Positions 31,332 to 39,743 of a stretch of 64,000 nucleotides of DNA are shown here, piece by piece. The number at the start of each line of letters is the position of its first letter. Within the stretch, counting starts at the first letter, position 1. The translations under genes were made by a program, and so were the position numbers. The notes under the pieces were generated by a model. That model was not told where the DNA came from and did no database searches. It saw nothing but the letters and a program-made list of their open reading frames with translations. Source of the stretch: Pseudomonas nabeulensis (GTDB lineage: Bacteria > Pseudomonadota > Gammaproteobacteria > Pseudomonadales > Pseudomonadaceae); contig NZ_QUZT01000021.1 of NCBI RefSeq assembly GCF_004682045.1, positions 1 to 64,000 on the forward strand, written 5' to 3'.

Positions 31332-31985
31332 ATGCACAAAGAACCCCGTAAGGTCCGTGAGTTTCGCCGCCGTGAGCAGGAAATTCTCGACACCGCGCTC
31401 AAGCTGTTCCTCGACCAGGGTGAAGACAGCGTCACCGTCGAGATGATCGCGGATGCCGTGGGTATCGGCAAAGGCACGATCTACAAGCACTTCAAGTCCA
31501 AGGCCGAAATCTACCTGCGCCTGATGCTCGACTACGAGCGTGACTTGAACGAGCTGCTGCATTCGGCCGATGTCGACAAGGATAAGGAAGCTCTGTCCCG
31601 CGCCTACTTCGAATTCCGCATGCGTGACCCGCAGCGCTATCGCCTGTTCGACCGCCTGGAAGAAAAAGTGGTCAAGGGCCACCAAGTGCCGGAGATGGTC
31701 GAGGAGCTGCACAAGATCCGAGCCTCTAACTTCGAACGCCTGACTTTGCTGATCAAGGGCCGCATCAGTGAAGGCAAGCTGGAAGACGTCCCACCGTACT
31801 TCCACTACTGCGCCGCCTGGGCGTTGGTGCATGGCGCCGTGGCGCTGTACCACTCGCCGTTCTGGAGCAATGTGCTGGAAGATCAGGAAGGCTTCTTCCA
31901 GTTCCTGATGGATATTGGCGTGCGCATGGGCAACAAGCGCAAGCACAGCGGCGAGCTGCCACCGGCCGAAACCCCCGCCGTGTAA
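31332..31985 (+). CDS. TetR-family regulator (PvrA-like)
   Basis: Repressor/activator of 217 residues. The N-terminal helix-turn-helix is EMIADAVGIGKGTIYKHFKSKAEIY (about 35-60), and the rest is an all-helical ligand domain. It occupies the place of P. aeruginosa PA2957 (PvrA), a regulator reported to act on fatty-acid and phosphatidylcholine use, and is transcribed away from rgsA. The ATG at 31332 begins MHKEPRKVREFRRREQEIL; the longer frame upstream is not protein-like. Function as PvrA is inferred from position and type. Confidence 0.85.
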   Translation: MHKEPRKVREFRRREQEILDTALKLFLDQGEDSVTVEMIADAVGIGKGTIYKHFKSKAEIYLRLMLDYERDLNELLHSADVDKDKEALSRAYFEFRMRDPQRYRLFDRLEEKVVKGHQVPEMVEELHKIRASNFERLTLLIKGRISEGKLEDVPPYFHYCAAWALVHGAVALYHSPFWSNVLEDQEGFFQFLMDIGVRMGNKRKHSGELPPAETPAV

Positions 31986-32037
31986 GGATTTGCTGCCACA
32001 CCGAGTAACCCAGGAATATACTCAGGCAAGGACTATT

Positions 32038-32069
32038 GCTAAAAGTTGATTTATCAGTCAGCTTTTAGC
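32038..32069 (+). repeat. Inverted repeat between the TetR gene and moaA
   Basis: GCTAAAAGTTG pairs with CAGCTTTTAGC (one mismatch in 11) around ten bases. No T run follows. It may be a weak terminator of the TetR gene or an operator for moaA. Confidence 0.55.
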
Positions 32070-32100
32070 GCGCCCGAACTATCCTCTGCCGGAGTGATCC

Positions 32101-33069
32101 ATGATCGTTGATCGTCAAGGCAGGCGTTTTCGCAATTTGCGGATCAGCCTGACCTCAGCCTGCAATTATGCGTGTACCTACTGCGTGCCCAACGGCAAGC
32201 GGCTGGTGGCTGCCCAGGACGAACTCTCGGCCGAGGCCATGGCCCGTGGCGTGGCTTACCTGATCGAAGCGGCCGGTATCGACCGGCTGCGCATCACTGG
32301 CGGTGAACCGCTGGTCAGCCCCAAGCTGGAAGCCTTCATGGGCGCGGTGGGGCAGATGGGCCTCAGTGATATCAGCCTGACCACCAACGGCCAACTGCTC
32401 GCCCGCAAGCTGCCGTTGCTGGTGGATGCCGGCATCAAGCGCATCAATGTATCCCTCGACACCCTGGACGCCGACGCTTTCCGCAGCATCGCCCGTGGCG
32501 GCGACCTGGCCACTGTGCTCGACGGCATGGACCAGGCCCGCGCCGCCGGGATCAAGATCAAAGTCAATATGGTGCCGTTGCGCGGCCAGAACCTCGACCA
32601 AGTGATGCCGCTGCTCGACTACTGCCTGGAACGTGGCTACGAACTGCGCTTTATCGAGCTGATGCGCATGGGCCACCTGGCCAAGGACTCCAATGCATTC
32701 CTGCAACAGTTCGTCAGCTTGCAGCAACTGCTCAGCCTGATCGGCGAACATCACGAATACCTGCAAGCCAACGCGCCCGTGGACGCCACGGCCGTACGCT
32801 ATGAAGTGCCGGGCAAGGGTTATTTTGGTGTGATCGCCAATGAAAGCGTGCCGTTTTGCCGTACCTGTTCGCGGCTGCGCTTGTCCTCTACCGGTTGGTT
32901 GCATGGCTGCTTGTCGTCGAGCAATCGGCATTACGTCGGTGACTTGCTGGACTTGCCACGTCATCAGGCGTTGCCTGCGCTGCAAGGCCTGCTGATGAAG
33001 GCGTTGGGGGATAAGCAGGAAGTGGCCTTTTCGGGCGGTGCTACTGTCATGAAGATCATTGGCGGCTGA
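32101..33069 (+). CDS. moaA: GTP 3',8-cyclase MoaA (radical SAM)
   Basis: First step of molybdenum cofactor synthesis. 322 residues: the radical-SAM cluster CNYACTYC (CxxxCxxC), the SAM motif ITGGEPL, a C-terminal second 4Fe-4S set with CRTC and a further Cys 13 residues on, and the C-terminal Gly-Gly essential for MoaA. It stands alone; other moa genes are not here, so it may be one of two moaA copies. The molybdoenzyme maturation genes at 12.1-13.6 kb use the same cofactor. Confidence 0.92.
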   Translation: MIVDRQGRRFRNLRISLTSACNYACTYCVPNGKRLVAAQDELSAEAMARGVAYLIEAAGIDRLRITGGEPLVSPKLEAFMGAVGQMGLSDISLTTNGQLLARKLPLLVDAGIKRINVSLDTLDADAFRSIARGGDLATVLDGMDQARAAGIKIKVNMVPLRGQNLDQVMPLLDYCLERGYELRFIELMRMGHLAKDSNAFLQQFVSLQQLLSLIGEHHEYLQANAPVDATAVRYEVPGKGYFGVIANESVPFCRTCSRLRLSSTGWLHGCLSSSNRHYVGDLLDLPRHQALPALQGLLMKALGDKQEVAFSGGATVMKIIGG

Positions 33070-33098
33070 AACCACTTTTTAAGATCACACCGAAGCCC

Positions 33099-33189
33099 TG
33101 TGGGAGGGGGCTTGCCCCCGATAGCGGTGTATCAGCCAACTAATTTATTGCTGACCCACCGGCATCGGGGGCAAGCCCCCTCCCACATT
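33099..33189. repeat. REP doublet (REPIN)
   Basis: Standard inverted REP pair, inner arms GCGGTGTATCAGCC... and ...GCTGACCCACCGG, between moaA and the downstream lipoprotein gene (co-directional). Confidence 0.9.
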
Positions 33190-33275
33190 TGACCTATGTT
33201 GATCTTAAGCTGGCGCAGAATCTGCATCTCACGCCCATTCGCCGGTTTTCCGTCACCGGCTTCTGGAGGAATAGG

Positions 33276-33881
33276 ATGCGTAGTCTGGTTTTGTTGCTGG
33301 CGTCGTTGGCGCTGAGTGGTTGCATGACCGTCAGCGATATGGCCGAAGGCACCCGCTATCAGATGAGCGACGCCGGGCTGCTGGACCACAGTGATACGCG
33401 CCGGACCAACTCGGTTCGCGTGCAGCCGGACTCGTTTATCTTCATCGCCCAAGGCGCCTTTGTGCCGCCGGGCAGCGCCTACCCACGCCCGAACGTGGTG
33501 GCCGAAGAAGCCTTCAACGGTTTTGTCGAATACTTCCCGATGGTACGCCGCGCCCGTCAGGCCGAGGGCCTCGAAGAAGCGATGGCCGAAGCCCGTGGCG
33601 CCGGCGCGCATTACCTGCTGTATTGCCGTTTTGCGGCAGCCGATGACCGCATTGGCAATGCCGATGAGTGGTCCGACCAGGAGGCCCTCGACCGTCTTGG
33701 TCTCGACAGCGGCGTGATACAGGTCATGTTGATCGAGACCAGCACCCAGTATTTGATCGATACTGTGCGCATTCGTAGCCGTGGCGGTTTACTGACGTTC
33801 CACGACAACACGCCACAAGACCTGATCGCTCGCCCCCTCGCGCAGTACGCGCGCAGCCTGTTGGGCATGGGGGATCAATAA
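33276..33881 (+). CDS. DUF4823 lipoprotein
   Basis: 201-residue lipoprotein of unknown function. The signal MRSLVLLLASLALSGC ends in a lipobox with Cys 16; the residue after it is Met, not Asp, suggesting outer-membrane sorting. The mature domain is the alpha/beta DUF4823 type (HYLLYCRFAAADDRI, YLIDTVRIRSRGG). TGGAGGA precedes the ATG. The frame opening at 33189 reaches into a REP and is not used. A DUF1285 gene follows by 17 bp. Confidence 0.87.
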   Translation: MRSLVLLLASLALSGCMTVSDMAEGTRYQMSDAGLLDHSDTRRTNSVRVQPDSFIFIAQGAFVPPGSAYPRPNVVAEEAFNGFVEYFPMVRRARQAEGLEEAMAEARGAGAHYLLYCRFAAADDRIGNADEWSDQEALDRLGLDSGVIQVMLIETSTQYLIDTVRIRSRGGLLTFHDNTPQDLIARPLAQYARSLLGMGDQ

Positions 33882-33898
33882 ATCCAGAGGAGAAGCCC

Positions 33899-34459
33899 AT
33901 GACCGATTCCGCCAAGGCCAATGATCTGTTGGCCCAACTGCCCAAGGGCAAGGGACCGGCGCCGGTGCACCTGTGGAACCCGGATTTCTGCGGCCATATC
34001 GATATGCGCATCGCCCGTGATGGCACCTGGTTCTACCAGGGCACGCCGATTGGGCGTAAGCCGATGGTCAAGCTGTTCTCCAACATCATTCGCCGCGATG
34101 GCGATGATTACTTTCTGGTCACCCCGGTGGAAAAAGTCGGCATCACCGTCGATGATGCGCCGTTTGTCGCCGTCACTCTGGACGTGGAAGGCGAGGGCGA
34201 AAACCAGCTGCTGCGCTTCACCACCAACGTCGACGAGCCCATCGAGGCTGGCCTGGAACATCCGTTGCGGGTGGTGACCGACCCCGTCACCCAGGAACCG
34301 TCCCCCTATCTGCGGGTGCGCACCAACCTCGAAGCCCTGGTACACCGCAATGTGTTCTACCAATTGGTCGAGTTGGCGGTGAGCCGTCCGATCAACGGTC
34401 AGAACTGGCTTGGCGTGTGGAGCGGTGGGGAGTTTTTCCGTATTGGCCTGGAGCCTTGA
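33899..34459 (+). CDS. DUF1285 protein
   Basis: 186-residue cytoplasmic protein conserved in gammaproteobacteria. It opens with VHLWNPDFCGHIDMRIARDGTWFYQGTPIGR, typical for the family, followed by a beta-rich region and SGGEFFRIG near the end. No signal peptide. Structures of family members show a PH-like fold; the function is unknown. GAGGAG precedes the ATG. Same operon as the lipoprotein. Confidence 0.88.
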   Translation: MTDSAKANDLLAQLPKGKGPAPVHLWNPDFCGHIDMRIARDGTWFYQGTPIGRKPMVKLFSNIIRRDGDDYFLVTPVEKVGITVDDAPFVAVTLDVEGEGENQLLRFTTNVDEPIEAGLEHPLRVVTDPVTQEPSPYLRVRTNLEALVHRNVFYQLVELAVSRPINGQNWLGVWSGGEFFRIGLEP

Positions 34460-34525
34460 GGCCGGTTTTTCGATTCCCTTGAAATAATTCGCTTGCTGCA
34501 AATGGGCGCTTTCGGGTATCAATTT

Positions 34526-34545
34526 GTACATGATTAGACATGTCC
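34526..34545 (+). promoter_or_regulatory. Candidate autoregulatory operator over the gntR start codon
   Basis: GTACATG, six bases, CATGTCC is an inverted repeat matching at six of seven positions. It covers the start codon of the GntR gene. HutC-type regulators bind palindromes of this size, so self-repression is plausible. Confidence 0.45.
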
Positions 34546-35243
34546 GATTTGATAAGAAAAAACGCGTCGTCGACGAACTTATCCGCCGTATCGAAGGTGG
34601 GGTGATGGTCCATGGTTTCCTGCTGCCCGGCGAGCACCAACTGGCCGAGGAGTTTGCGGTCAGCCGTGGCACCTTGCGTGAAGCCCTTGCCGAGCTCAAA
34701 CGCCGCAACTACATCGCCACCCAGAGCGGCGTCGGATCTATCGTCACATTTGACGGCATGGTGCTCGACCAACGCAATGGTTGGGCACAGGCCCTGGCCG
34801 ACACCGGGGCACGGGTCAACACCGACATCCTGCGCCTCGAAGCCGTGACCCGTACGGACCTGTCCAGCCGTTTCGGCACCGATCAATTTATCGCCCTCGA
34901 CCGTCTGCGCTACACCACCGATGGCACCGCAGTGTCGCTGGAACGCTCGCTGATGCCTGCGTCCGGCGGCCTGGAAAGCCTGCCAAGCGTAGGGCTGATC
35001 GATAACTCCCTGACCATCACCCTGGCGGCCTACGGTTATGTCGGCGCCGAGGGTGACCAATGGATCGGCGCCGAACCCCTCAGCGATGAAGATGCCGAAC
35101 TGCTCGGTCGCCCGGCGGGTACGGTGTTCCTCAAGGCCTCACGGACCACTTACGACCGACGCGAGCGCTTCATGGAACATGTCGAAAGCCTGCTCGACCC
35201 TCTGCACTTTCGCCTGCACCTGCAATTTGGAGCATTGAAATGA
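34530..35243 (+). CDS. GntR/HutC-family regulator (YegW-like)
   Basis: 237-residue regulator: N-terminal winged helix (LPGEHQLAEEFAVSRGTLREALAELKRRNYI) and C-terminal UTRA ligand-binding domain (DRLRYTTDGTAVSLERSLMPA...). The ATG at 34530 follows no strong ribosome site. It overlaps the ADP-ribosylglycohydrolase-family gene by 4 bp (ATGA). It is the regulator of a four-gene module whose other members match E. coli YegU, YegV and, functionally, YegT; E. coli YegW is also GntR/UTRA. The effector is probably the imported nucleoside or glycoside. Confidence 0.88.
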   Translation: MIRHVRFDKKKRVVDELIRRIEGGVMVHGFLLPGEHQLAEEFAVSRGTLREALAELKRRNYIATQSGVGSIVTFDGMVLDQRNGWAQALADTGARVNTDILRLEAVTRTDLSSRFGTDQFIALDRLRYTTDGTAVSLERSLMPASGGLESLPSVGLIDNSLTITLAAYGYVGAEGDQWIGAEPLSDEDAELLGRPAGTVFLKASRTTYDRRERFMEHVESLLDPLHFRLHLQFGALK

Positions 35244-36241
35244 CCCCGCAAAACCGCGCGCTTGGCGCGTTTTATGGCTTGGCGTTGGGCGATGCCTTGG
35301 GCATGCCCACCCAATCCCTGAGCCGCGAGCAAGTGCGTGCGCGTTTCGGTGCAATCACTGCGCTGGAAGACGCGGATGCAGACCAACCCATCGCACCGAA
35401 CATGCCGGCCGGCTCCATCACCGATGATACCGAGCAGGCCATCCTGGTCGGTGAGCTGCTGGTGGAAGGCCAAGGCACCATTGAGCCGACCGTCCTCGCC
35501 CAGCGCCTGATCGACTGGGAGGCCGTGATGCGTGCCAAGGGTTCCCAGGATTTGCTCGGGCCGTCGACCAAGCGTGCCATCGACATGATTCTGGCCGGCC
35601 ACACGCCAGAAGAGTCAGGACGCTACGGCACCACCAACGGTGCGGCCATGCGCATCACGCCGGTGGGGATCGCCGCCGATGTCAGCGACCCGGCGCAGTT
35701 TATCCAGGCGGTGATCCAGGCCTGCCAAGTCACCCATAACACCACCTTGGGCATCTCCAGCGCGGCAGCGGTGGCGGCGGTGGTTTCGGCGGGCATCAAC
35801 GGTGTTGACCTCGGCGAAGCCCTGAACATCGGCACCCAGATCGCCCAGCAGTCCGAAAGCCATGGCCACTGGATTGCCGGCGGGCGCATTTCCACCCGCA
35901 TCAGTTGGGCGCGCACCTTGAGCGTGGGCAGTGGCGACAAGGCGCTGTTCGCGGATTTGCTCTACGAATTGATCGGCACCTCCGTGGCGTCCCAGGAGTC
36001 GGTGGTGGTGTCGTTTGCCCTGGCGCAGCAAGTGGCGGTGGGGGACATGAATGCGTTTGAGGCGTTGTGCCTGGCCGCGAGCCTGGGTGGGGACACCGAT
36101 ACCATCGCCGCCATTCTCGGCGCAATGCTCGGTGCCTGTTTGGGCATGCAGTGCTGGCCGGAGGCGATGGTCGAACAGGTCAAACGCGTCAATGGTTTGG
36201 ATCTGCAGCCACTGGTTCAAGGGCTACTCGCAATGCGCTAA
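35240..36241 (+). CDS. ADP-ribosylglycohydrolase-family enzyme (YegU-like)
   Basis: 333 residues of the DraG-like all-helical fold. Metal-binding motifs: GLALGDALGMPTQ at the N-terminus, GSITDDTEQAI (Thr-Asp-Asp), TNGAAMRITPVGI and the C-terminal GGDTDTIAAILGAMLGA. These supply the binuclear Mg site of N- or O-glycosidic bond hydrolases. Next to a nucleobase/nucleoside permease and a ribokinase-type kinase, the likely substrate is a small ribosylated molecule rather than an ADP-ribosylated protein; this is inference. Confidence 0.88.
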   Translation: MTPQNRALGAFYGLALGDALGMPTQSLSREQVRARFGAITALEDADADQPIAPNMPAGSITDDTEQAILVGELLVEGQGTIEPTVLAQRLIDWEAVMRAKGSQDLLGPSTKRAIDMILAGHTPEESGRYGTTNGAAMRITPVGIAADVSDPAQFIQAVIQACQVTHNTTLGISSAAAVAAVVSAGINGVDLGEALNIGTQIAQQSESHGHWIAGGRISTRISWARTLSVGSGDKALFADLLYELIGTSVASQESVVVSFALAQQVAVGDMNAFEALCLAASLGGDTDTIAAILGAMLGACLGMQCWPEAMVEQVKRVNGLDLQPLVQGLLAMR

Positions 36242-36264
36242 TGCACTAAGCGCCGCAGGCAAAC

Positions 36265-36356
36265 ATGTGGGAGGGGGCTTGCCCCCGATAGCGGTGTATC
36301 AGTGAGCACACCTGTTTCAGATACACCGCATTCGCGAGCAAGCCCGCTCCCACATT
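36265..36356. repeat. Hybrid REP doublet inside the YegU-like operon
   Basis: The left arm is the standard REP. The right arm is GCGAGCAAGCCCGCTCCCACATT, a different REP sequence. It separates the hydrolase from the permease gene, so it may affect downstream expression or mRNA stability. Confidence 0.85.
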
Positions 36357-36426
36357 AACCGTGTATGAACAAAAAAATGTTTATTTGCCACAACCACAAC
36401 AATACAGGCACCAGGAGCACCCTTTC

Positions 36427-37893
36427 ATGAGCAGCACCTCTTCCGGCCAAAGCGCCGGGCAATTGGAAACACGCGGCATCGAGCCGGTCCCGGAAGGTGA
36501 GTGCAATGGTCACCCACTGCAACTGTTCTGGGTGTGGTTTGCAGCCAATATCAGCATCCTCGGCTTGCCGCTGGGCGCAACCCTTGTCGCGTTCCGTGGC
36601 CTGGCCATCTGGCAGGCAATCATCGTGGCGATCCTTGGCGCTGCCGGTTCGTTTGCGGTGGTGGGCATTATCTCCATCGCCGGTCGTCGTGGCCGCGCAC
36701 CGAGCCTGACCCTGTCCCGTGCCATCTTCGGCGTGCGCGGCAATATCGGGCCGACGCTGGTGTCGCTGATGTCGCGCCTGGGCTGGGAAACCGTCAACAC
36801 CACCACCGCCGCGTTTGTGCTGCTGTCGTTGTGTTCGATCCTGTTCGGCTCTGCGGTCGAGGCGAAAAGCTCGCCGATCCTGACGCTCATCTTCATCGCC
36901 ATTTTTGTGCTGCTGACCCTGTCGGTTTCCGGCCTGGGCCATGCCACCTTGCTGGTGATCCAGAAGTGGGCCACTTACGTATTCGGCGCCTTGAATATCC
37001 TGGTCGGCGGCTTCCTCTGCGCCACCATCGACTGGAGCGCGGTGTTCAATGCAACGCCGGCACCGCTGAGCGCAATGATCATCGGCATCGGCACCATGGC
37101 CGCCGGCACCGGCATCGGCTGGGCCAACGCGGGTGCCGACATGTCGCGCTACCAGCACCGCAGCGTCAAGGCCGTGCGCCTGGTGGCCTCCGCCGCGTTC
37201 GGCGCGGGTATTCCGCTGGTGCTGCTGATCACCCTCGGCGGCCTGCTGTCGGTGGGCAACAACGACCTGGCCTCGGCCACTGACCCGATCATCGCGATCC
37301 GCGACATGCTGCCGACCTGGATGGCCGTGCCGTACCTGATCACCGCGTTTGGCGGGCTGCTGCTGTCGAATAACCTGTCGGTGTACTCGGCGGGCCTCAC
37401 CACCTTGACCCTGGGTCTCAAGGTCAAGCGCGTGCATGCGGTGATCGTCGACATCGTGGCGATTTTTGCCGGTTCCATCTATTTCATGCTGATTGCCGAC
37501 AGTTTCTACGGCCCGTTCATTACCTTCATCTCGTTGCTGGCGGTGCCGATCACCGCGTGGGTCGGGATCTTCGTGGTCGACCTGATCCACCGCCACTACT
37601 ACAGCCCCAACGACCTGCTGGACGTAAGCCCCAGCAGCGCCTACTGGTATCGCGGCGGCGTGGAATGGCGTGCCTTTGGCGCGTGGGCCGTGGCGATTGT
37701 GCTGGGGTTCAGCTTCACCACCATCGGCACTACCGCCGAAAATATCTGGTTCGCCGGGCCGTTGTCCGACTCCTGGCTGGGCCACAACGGCCTGGGCTGG
37801 ATTGTCACCTTCCTGGTGGCCGGCGGGATTTATGCAGTACTGGGCGGCGCCGCTGATCGTCGTCCGGCTTTGGTAGAGAGTCACCATGTCTAG
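36427..37893 (+). CDS. NCS1-family purine/cytosine-type permease
   Basis: Inner-membrane proton or sodium symporter, 488 residues, about 12 helices. NCS1 features: the early GHPLQLFWVWFAANISILGLPLGA helix, RRGRAPSLTLSRAIFGVRG after helix 2, and GTGIGWANAGADMSRY in the substrate region. The ATG at 36427 has CAGGAG upstream. It overlaps the kinase gene by 8 bp. In the E. coli yeg module the transporter is an MFS nucleoside:H+ symporter (YegT), so this is a non-homologous replacement. Nucleobase or nucleoside substrate is inferred. Confidence 0.88.
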   Translation: MSSTSSGQSAGQLETRGIEPVPEGECNGHPLQLFWVWFAANISILGLPLGATLVAFRGLAIWQAIIVAILGAAGSFAVVGIISIAGRRGRAPSLTLSRAIFGVRGNIGPTLVSLMSRLGWETVNTTTAAFVLLSLCSILFGSAVEAKSSPILTLIFIAIFVLLTLSVSGLGHATLLVIQKWATYVFGALNILVGGFLCATIDWSAVFNATPAPLSAMIIGIGTMAAGTGIGWANAGADMSRYQHRSVKAVRLVASAAFGAGIPLVLLITLGGLLSVGNNDLASATDPIIAIRDMLPTWMAVPYLITAFGGLLLSNNLSVYSAGLTTLTLGLKVKRVHAVIVDIVAIFAGSIYFMLIADSFYGPFITFISLLAVPITAWVGIFVVDLIHRHYYSPNDLLDVSPSSAYWYRGGVEWRAFGAWAVAIVLGFSFTTIGTTAENIWFAGPLSDSWLGHNGLGWIVTFLVAGGIYAVLGGAADRRPALVESHHV

Positions 37894-38791
37894 ATTGCTG
37901 CACACCGGCCAAGTCATCGTCGACTTGGTGATGGCCCTCGACACCTTGCCTGCGACTGGCGGCGACGTGCTGGCGCAATCCGCCAGTTTTGAAGCAGGCG
38001 GTGGTTTTAACGTCATGGCCGCTGCCCGGCGCAATGGTTTGCCGGTGGTGTACCTCGGGCGCCATGGCAACGGCCGTTTCGGCGAACTGGCCCGTGCGGC
38101 CATGCAGGCCGAAGGCGTGGAGATGGCCCAGGCGGCCAGTGCCGATAAAGACACCGGTTTGTGTGTGTCGCTGACTGAGGCGACCACCGAGCGCACGTTC
38201 ATCTCCCATATCGGCGCTGAAGGTGACTTGAGTGCCGAGGACTTGGCGAACGTGGTGCCGCAAGCGGGCGACTACGTGTACGTCAGTGGCTACAGCCTGA
38301 TGCTGGAAGGCAAGGCGCAGGCGCTGCTCGATTGGGTGTTGGCGTTACCGCGTGATATCCGCGTGGTGTTCGACCCGGGGCCACTGGTCAAGGCACCGGA
38401 TTCGGCGCTGATGGTAACGTTGCTGCCGCGTATCGATATCTGGACCAGCAACGGTCCGGAGGCCTTGGCGTTTACCGGCGCGGGGTCGCTGGCGGATGCA
38501 TTGACCGAACTGAAACAACTCCTGCCCGACGACGCATTGTTGGTCGTGCGGGATGGCCCGAATGGTTGCTGGGTGAATGCCGAGCATGTGCCGGGTTTCA
38601 AGGTAAAAGCCGTAGACAGCAACGGCGCAGGCGATGCGCATGCGGGTGTGTTTATTGCGGGTTTGGCCAGTGGTTTAAAACCGGCTGACGCGGCGCGCCG
38701 TGCCAATGCGGCAGCGGCGTTGGCGGTAACGCGATGGGGGCCAGCGACATCCCCAGGCACTGCTGAAATCGACGCGATTTTAGCTGGCTGA
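37886..38791 (+). CDS. PfkB-family sugar/nucleoside kinase (YegV-like)
   Basis: 301-residue ribokinase-family kinase. N-terminal GGGFNVMAAARRNG substrate motif, and C-terminal signature DSNGAGDAHAGVF with the catalytic Asp in GAGD. It begins with ATG overlapping the permease stop. With hydrolase and permease it suggests import of a glycoside or nucleoside, cleavage, and phosphorylation of the released sugar, or phosphorylation of the nucleoside. A REP pair follows. Confidence 0.88.
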   Translation: MSRLLHTGQVIVDLVMALDTLPATGGDVLAQSASFEAGGGFNVMAAARRNGLPVVYLGRHGNGRFGELARAAMQAEGVEMAQAASADKDTGLCVSLTEATTERTFISHIGAEGDLSAEDLANVVPQAGDYVYVSGYSLMLEGKAQALLDWVLALPRDIRVVFDPGPLVKAPDSALMVTLLPRIDIWTSNGPEALAFTGAGSLADALTELKQLLPDDALLVVRDGPNGCWVNAEHVPGFKVKAVDSNGAGDAHAGVFIAGLASGLKPADAARRANAAAALAVTRWGPATSPGTAEIDAILAG

Positions 38792-38802
38792 ATACGGACA
38801 AA

Positions 38803-38895
38803 ATTGTGGGAGGGGGCTTGCCCCCGATAGCAGTGGGTCAGCAACAGATGTGCTGACTGAGACTCCGCTATCGGGGGCAAGCCCCCTCCCACATT
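38803..38895. repeat. REP doublet (REPIN)
   Basis: Standard inverted REP pair between the convergent kinase and an 88-residue hypothetical gene. Confidence 0.9.
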
Positions 38896-38911
38896 GGGTT
38901 TTGCATGAGGG

Positions 38912-39178
38912 CTACTGACGGGGCTCAGATTCGAGCTTGCGCGCCTCGTCCACCCCTGACGCCGTCAGCTTGATCGGCAAGTTCAGCGAGTACTCACCGT
39001 CATCGCCGGTGGTCACATGCCCATCCTTGATGAACCCGCGGTCTTGTAGAAATGCCAGCACACTGGCCACCACTTTTTCACCGCGGTAGTTATCCAACAC
39101 CTCCTTGCCCAAGCCATTCGGGTGGGCGTGCAGCAGGCGGGTGAGGACTTCTTTTTCAAGGTTTCGATCAACGTTCAT
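38912..39178 (-). CDS. Conserved hypothetical protein, possibly winged-helix-like
   Basis: 88 residues, charged, no signal peptide or membrane segment. The pattern LEKEVLTRLLHAHPNGLGKEVLDNY...VVASVLAFLQDRGFI followed by a strand-rich segment resembles a small winged-helix fold, but I do not recognise a family. GAGG-type ribosome site upstream of the ATG at 39178. The next gene upstream on the same strand starts 36 bp away. Confidence 0.7.
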   Translation of the reverse strand: MNVDRNLEKEVLTRLLHAHPNGLGKEVLDNYRGEKVVASVLAFLQDRGFIKDGHVTTGDDGEYSLNLPIKLTASGVDEARKLESEPRQ

Positions 39179-39214
39179 GCGTACCTCTTCACTGGGGAAT
39201 GATCGGGTGTCGGA

Positions 39215-39559
39215 TTATGGCGCAGGCTGCTTGGGTGCCCCTGGGACATTGGAGTCGTCGCCCTTGTTGATGTTGGGCTGATTGATCCCCGGACCCATTT
39301 TGCCGTTGCCCACGGCTGCAGGCGCCTGGCGTTGGGTGTCGTTGCCTTTGGTGCGCGGGTCGGCGCTGTTGTCGATGATTGCACCGCCGTTGGTGTCCAT
39401 CCCGGTGCCCATCGAATCCTGGGATTCCTGGGTCGCTGGGCTGGGTGGGCTGCCGACGGGGTTGGTTTTACCGGTCGACGAATCCGCCGCAAATACGCTC
39501 AACGAAGCAGCAGACAACAGGCCGGTGAGGGCGAGGGCAACAAACTTGGAATTCTTCAT
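39215..39559 (-). CDS. Small secreted protein of low complexity
   Basis: 114 residues. A good signal peptide (MKNSKFVALALTGLLSAASLSVFA, cleavage about 24/25) precedes a Gly/Asn/Pro/Ser/Thr-rich mature chain with no cysteines, likely disordered. Similar proteins occur in fluorescent pseudomonads; the function is unknown. A GAGACACTCTC-like ribosome region precedes the ATG. Probably co-transcribed with the following 88-residue gene. Confidence 0.75.
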   Translation of the reverse strand: MKNSKFVALALTGLLSAASLSVFAADSSTGKTNPVGSPPSPATQESQDSMGTGMDTNGGAIIDNSADPRTKGNDTQRQAPAAVGNGKMGPGINQPNINKGDDSNVPGAPKQPAP

Positions 39560-39743
39560 GAGAGTGTCTCCATAGAATTAATGTCCTTACCTTCTATTGG
39601 TCCGCCGGCTCTTTCCGTTCGTGCCGGGGTGGCGACGAACGGTCCTGGGTTACCTGTAAGATTTTGTGTGCCGGCGTGGCTCGATTTCCTCCGGTCATCA
39701 AAGCGCCTTAGTATGTGTGCTTTGAAATTGCCAAGGCTCGCCC

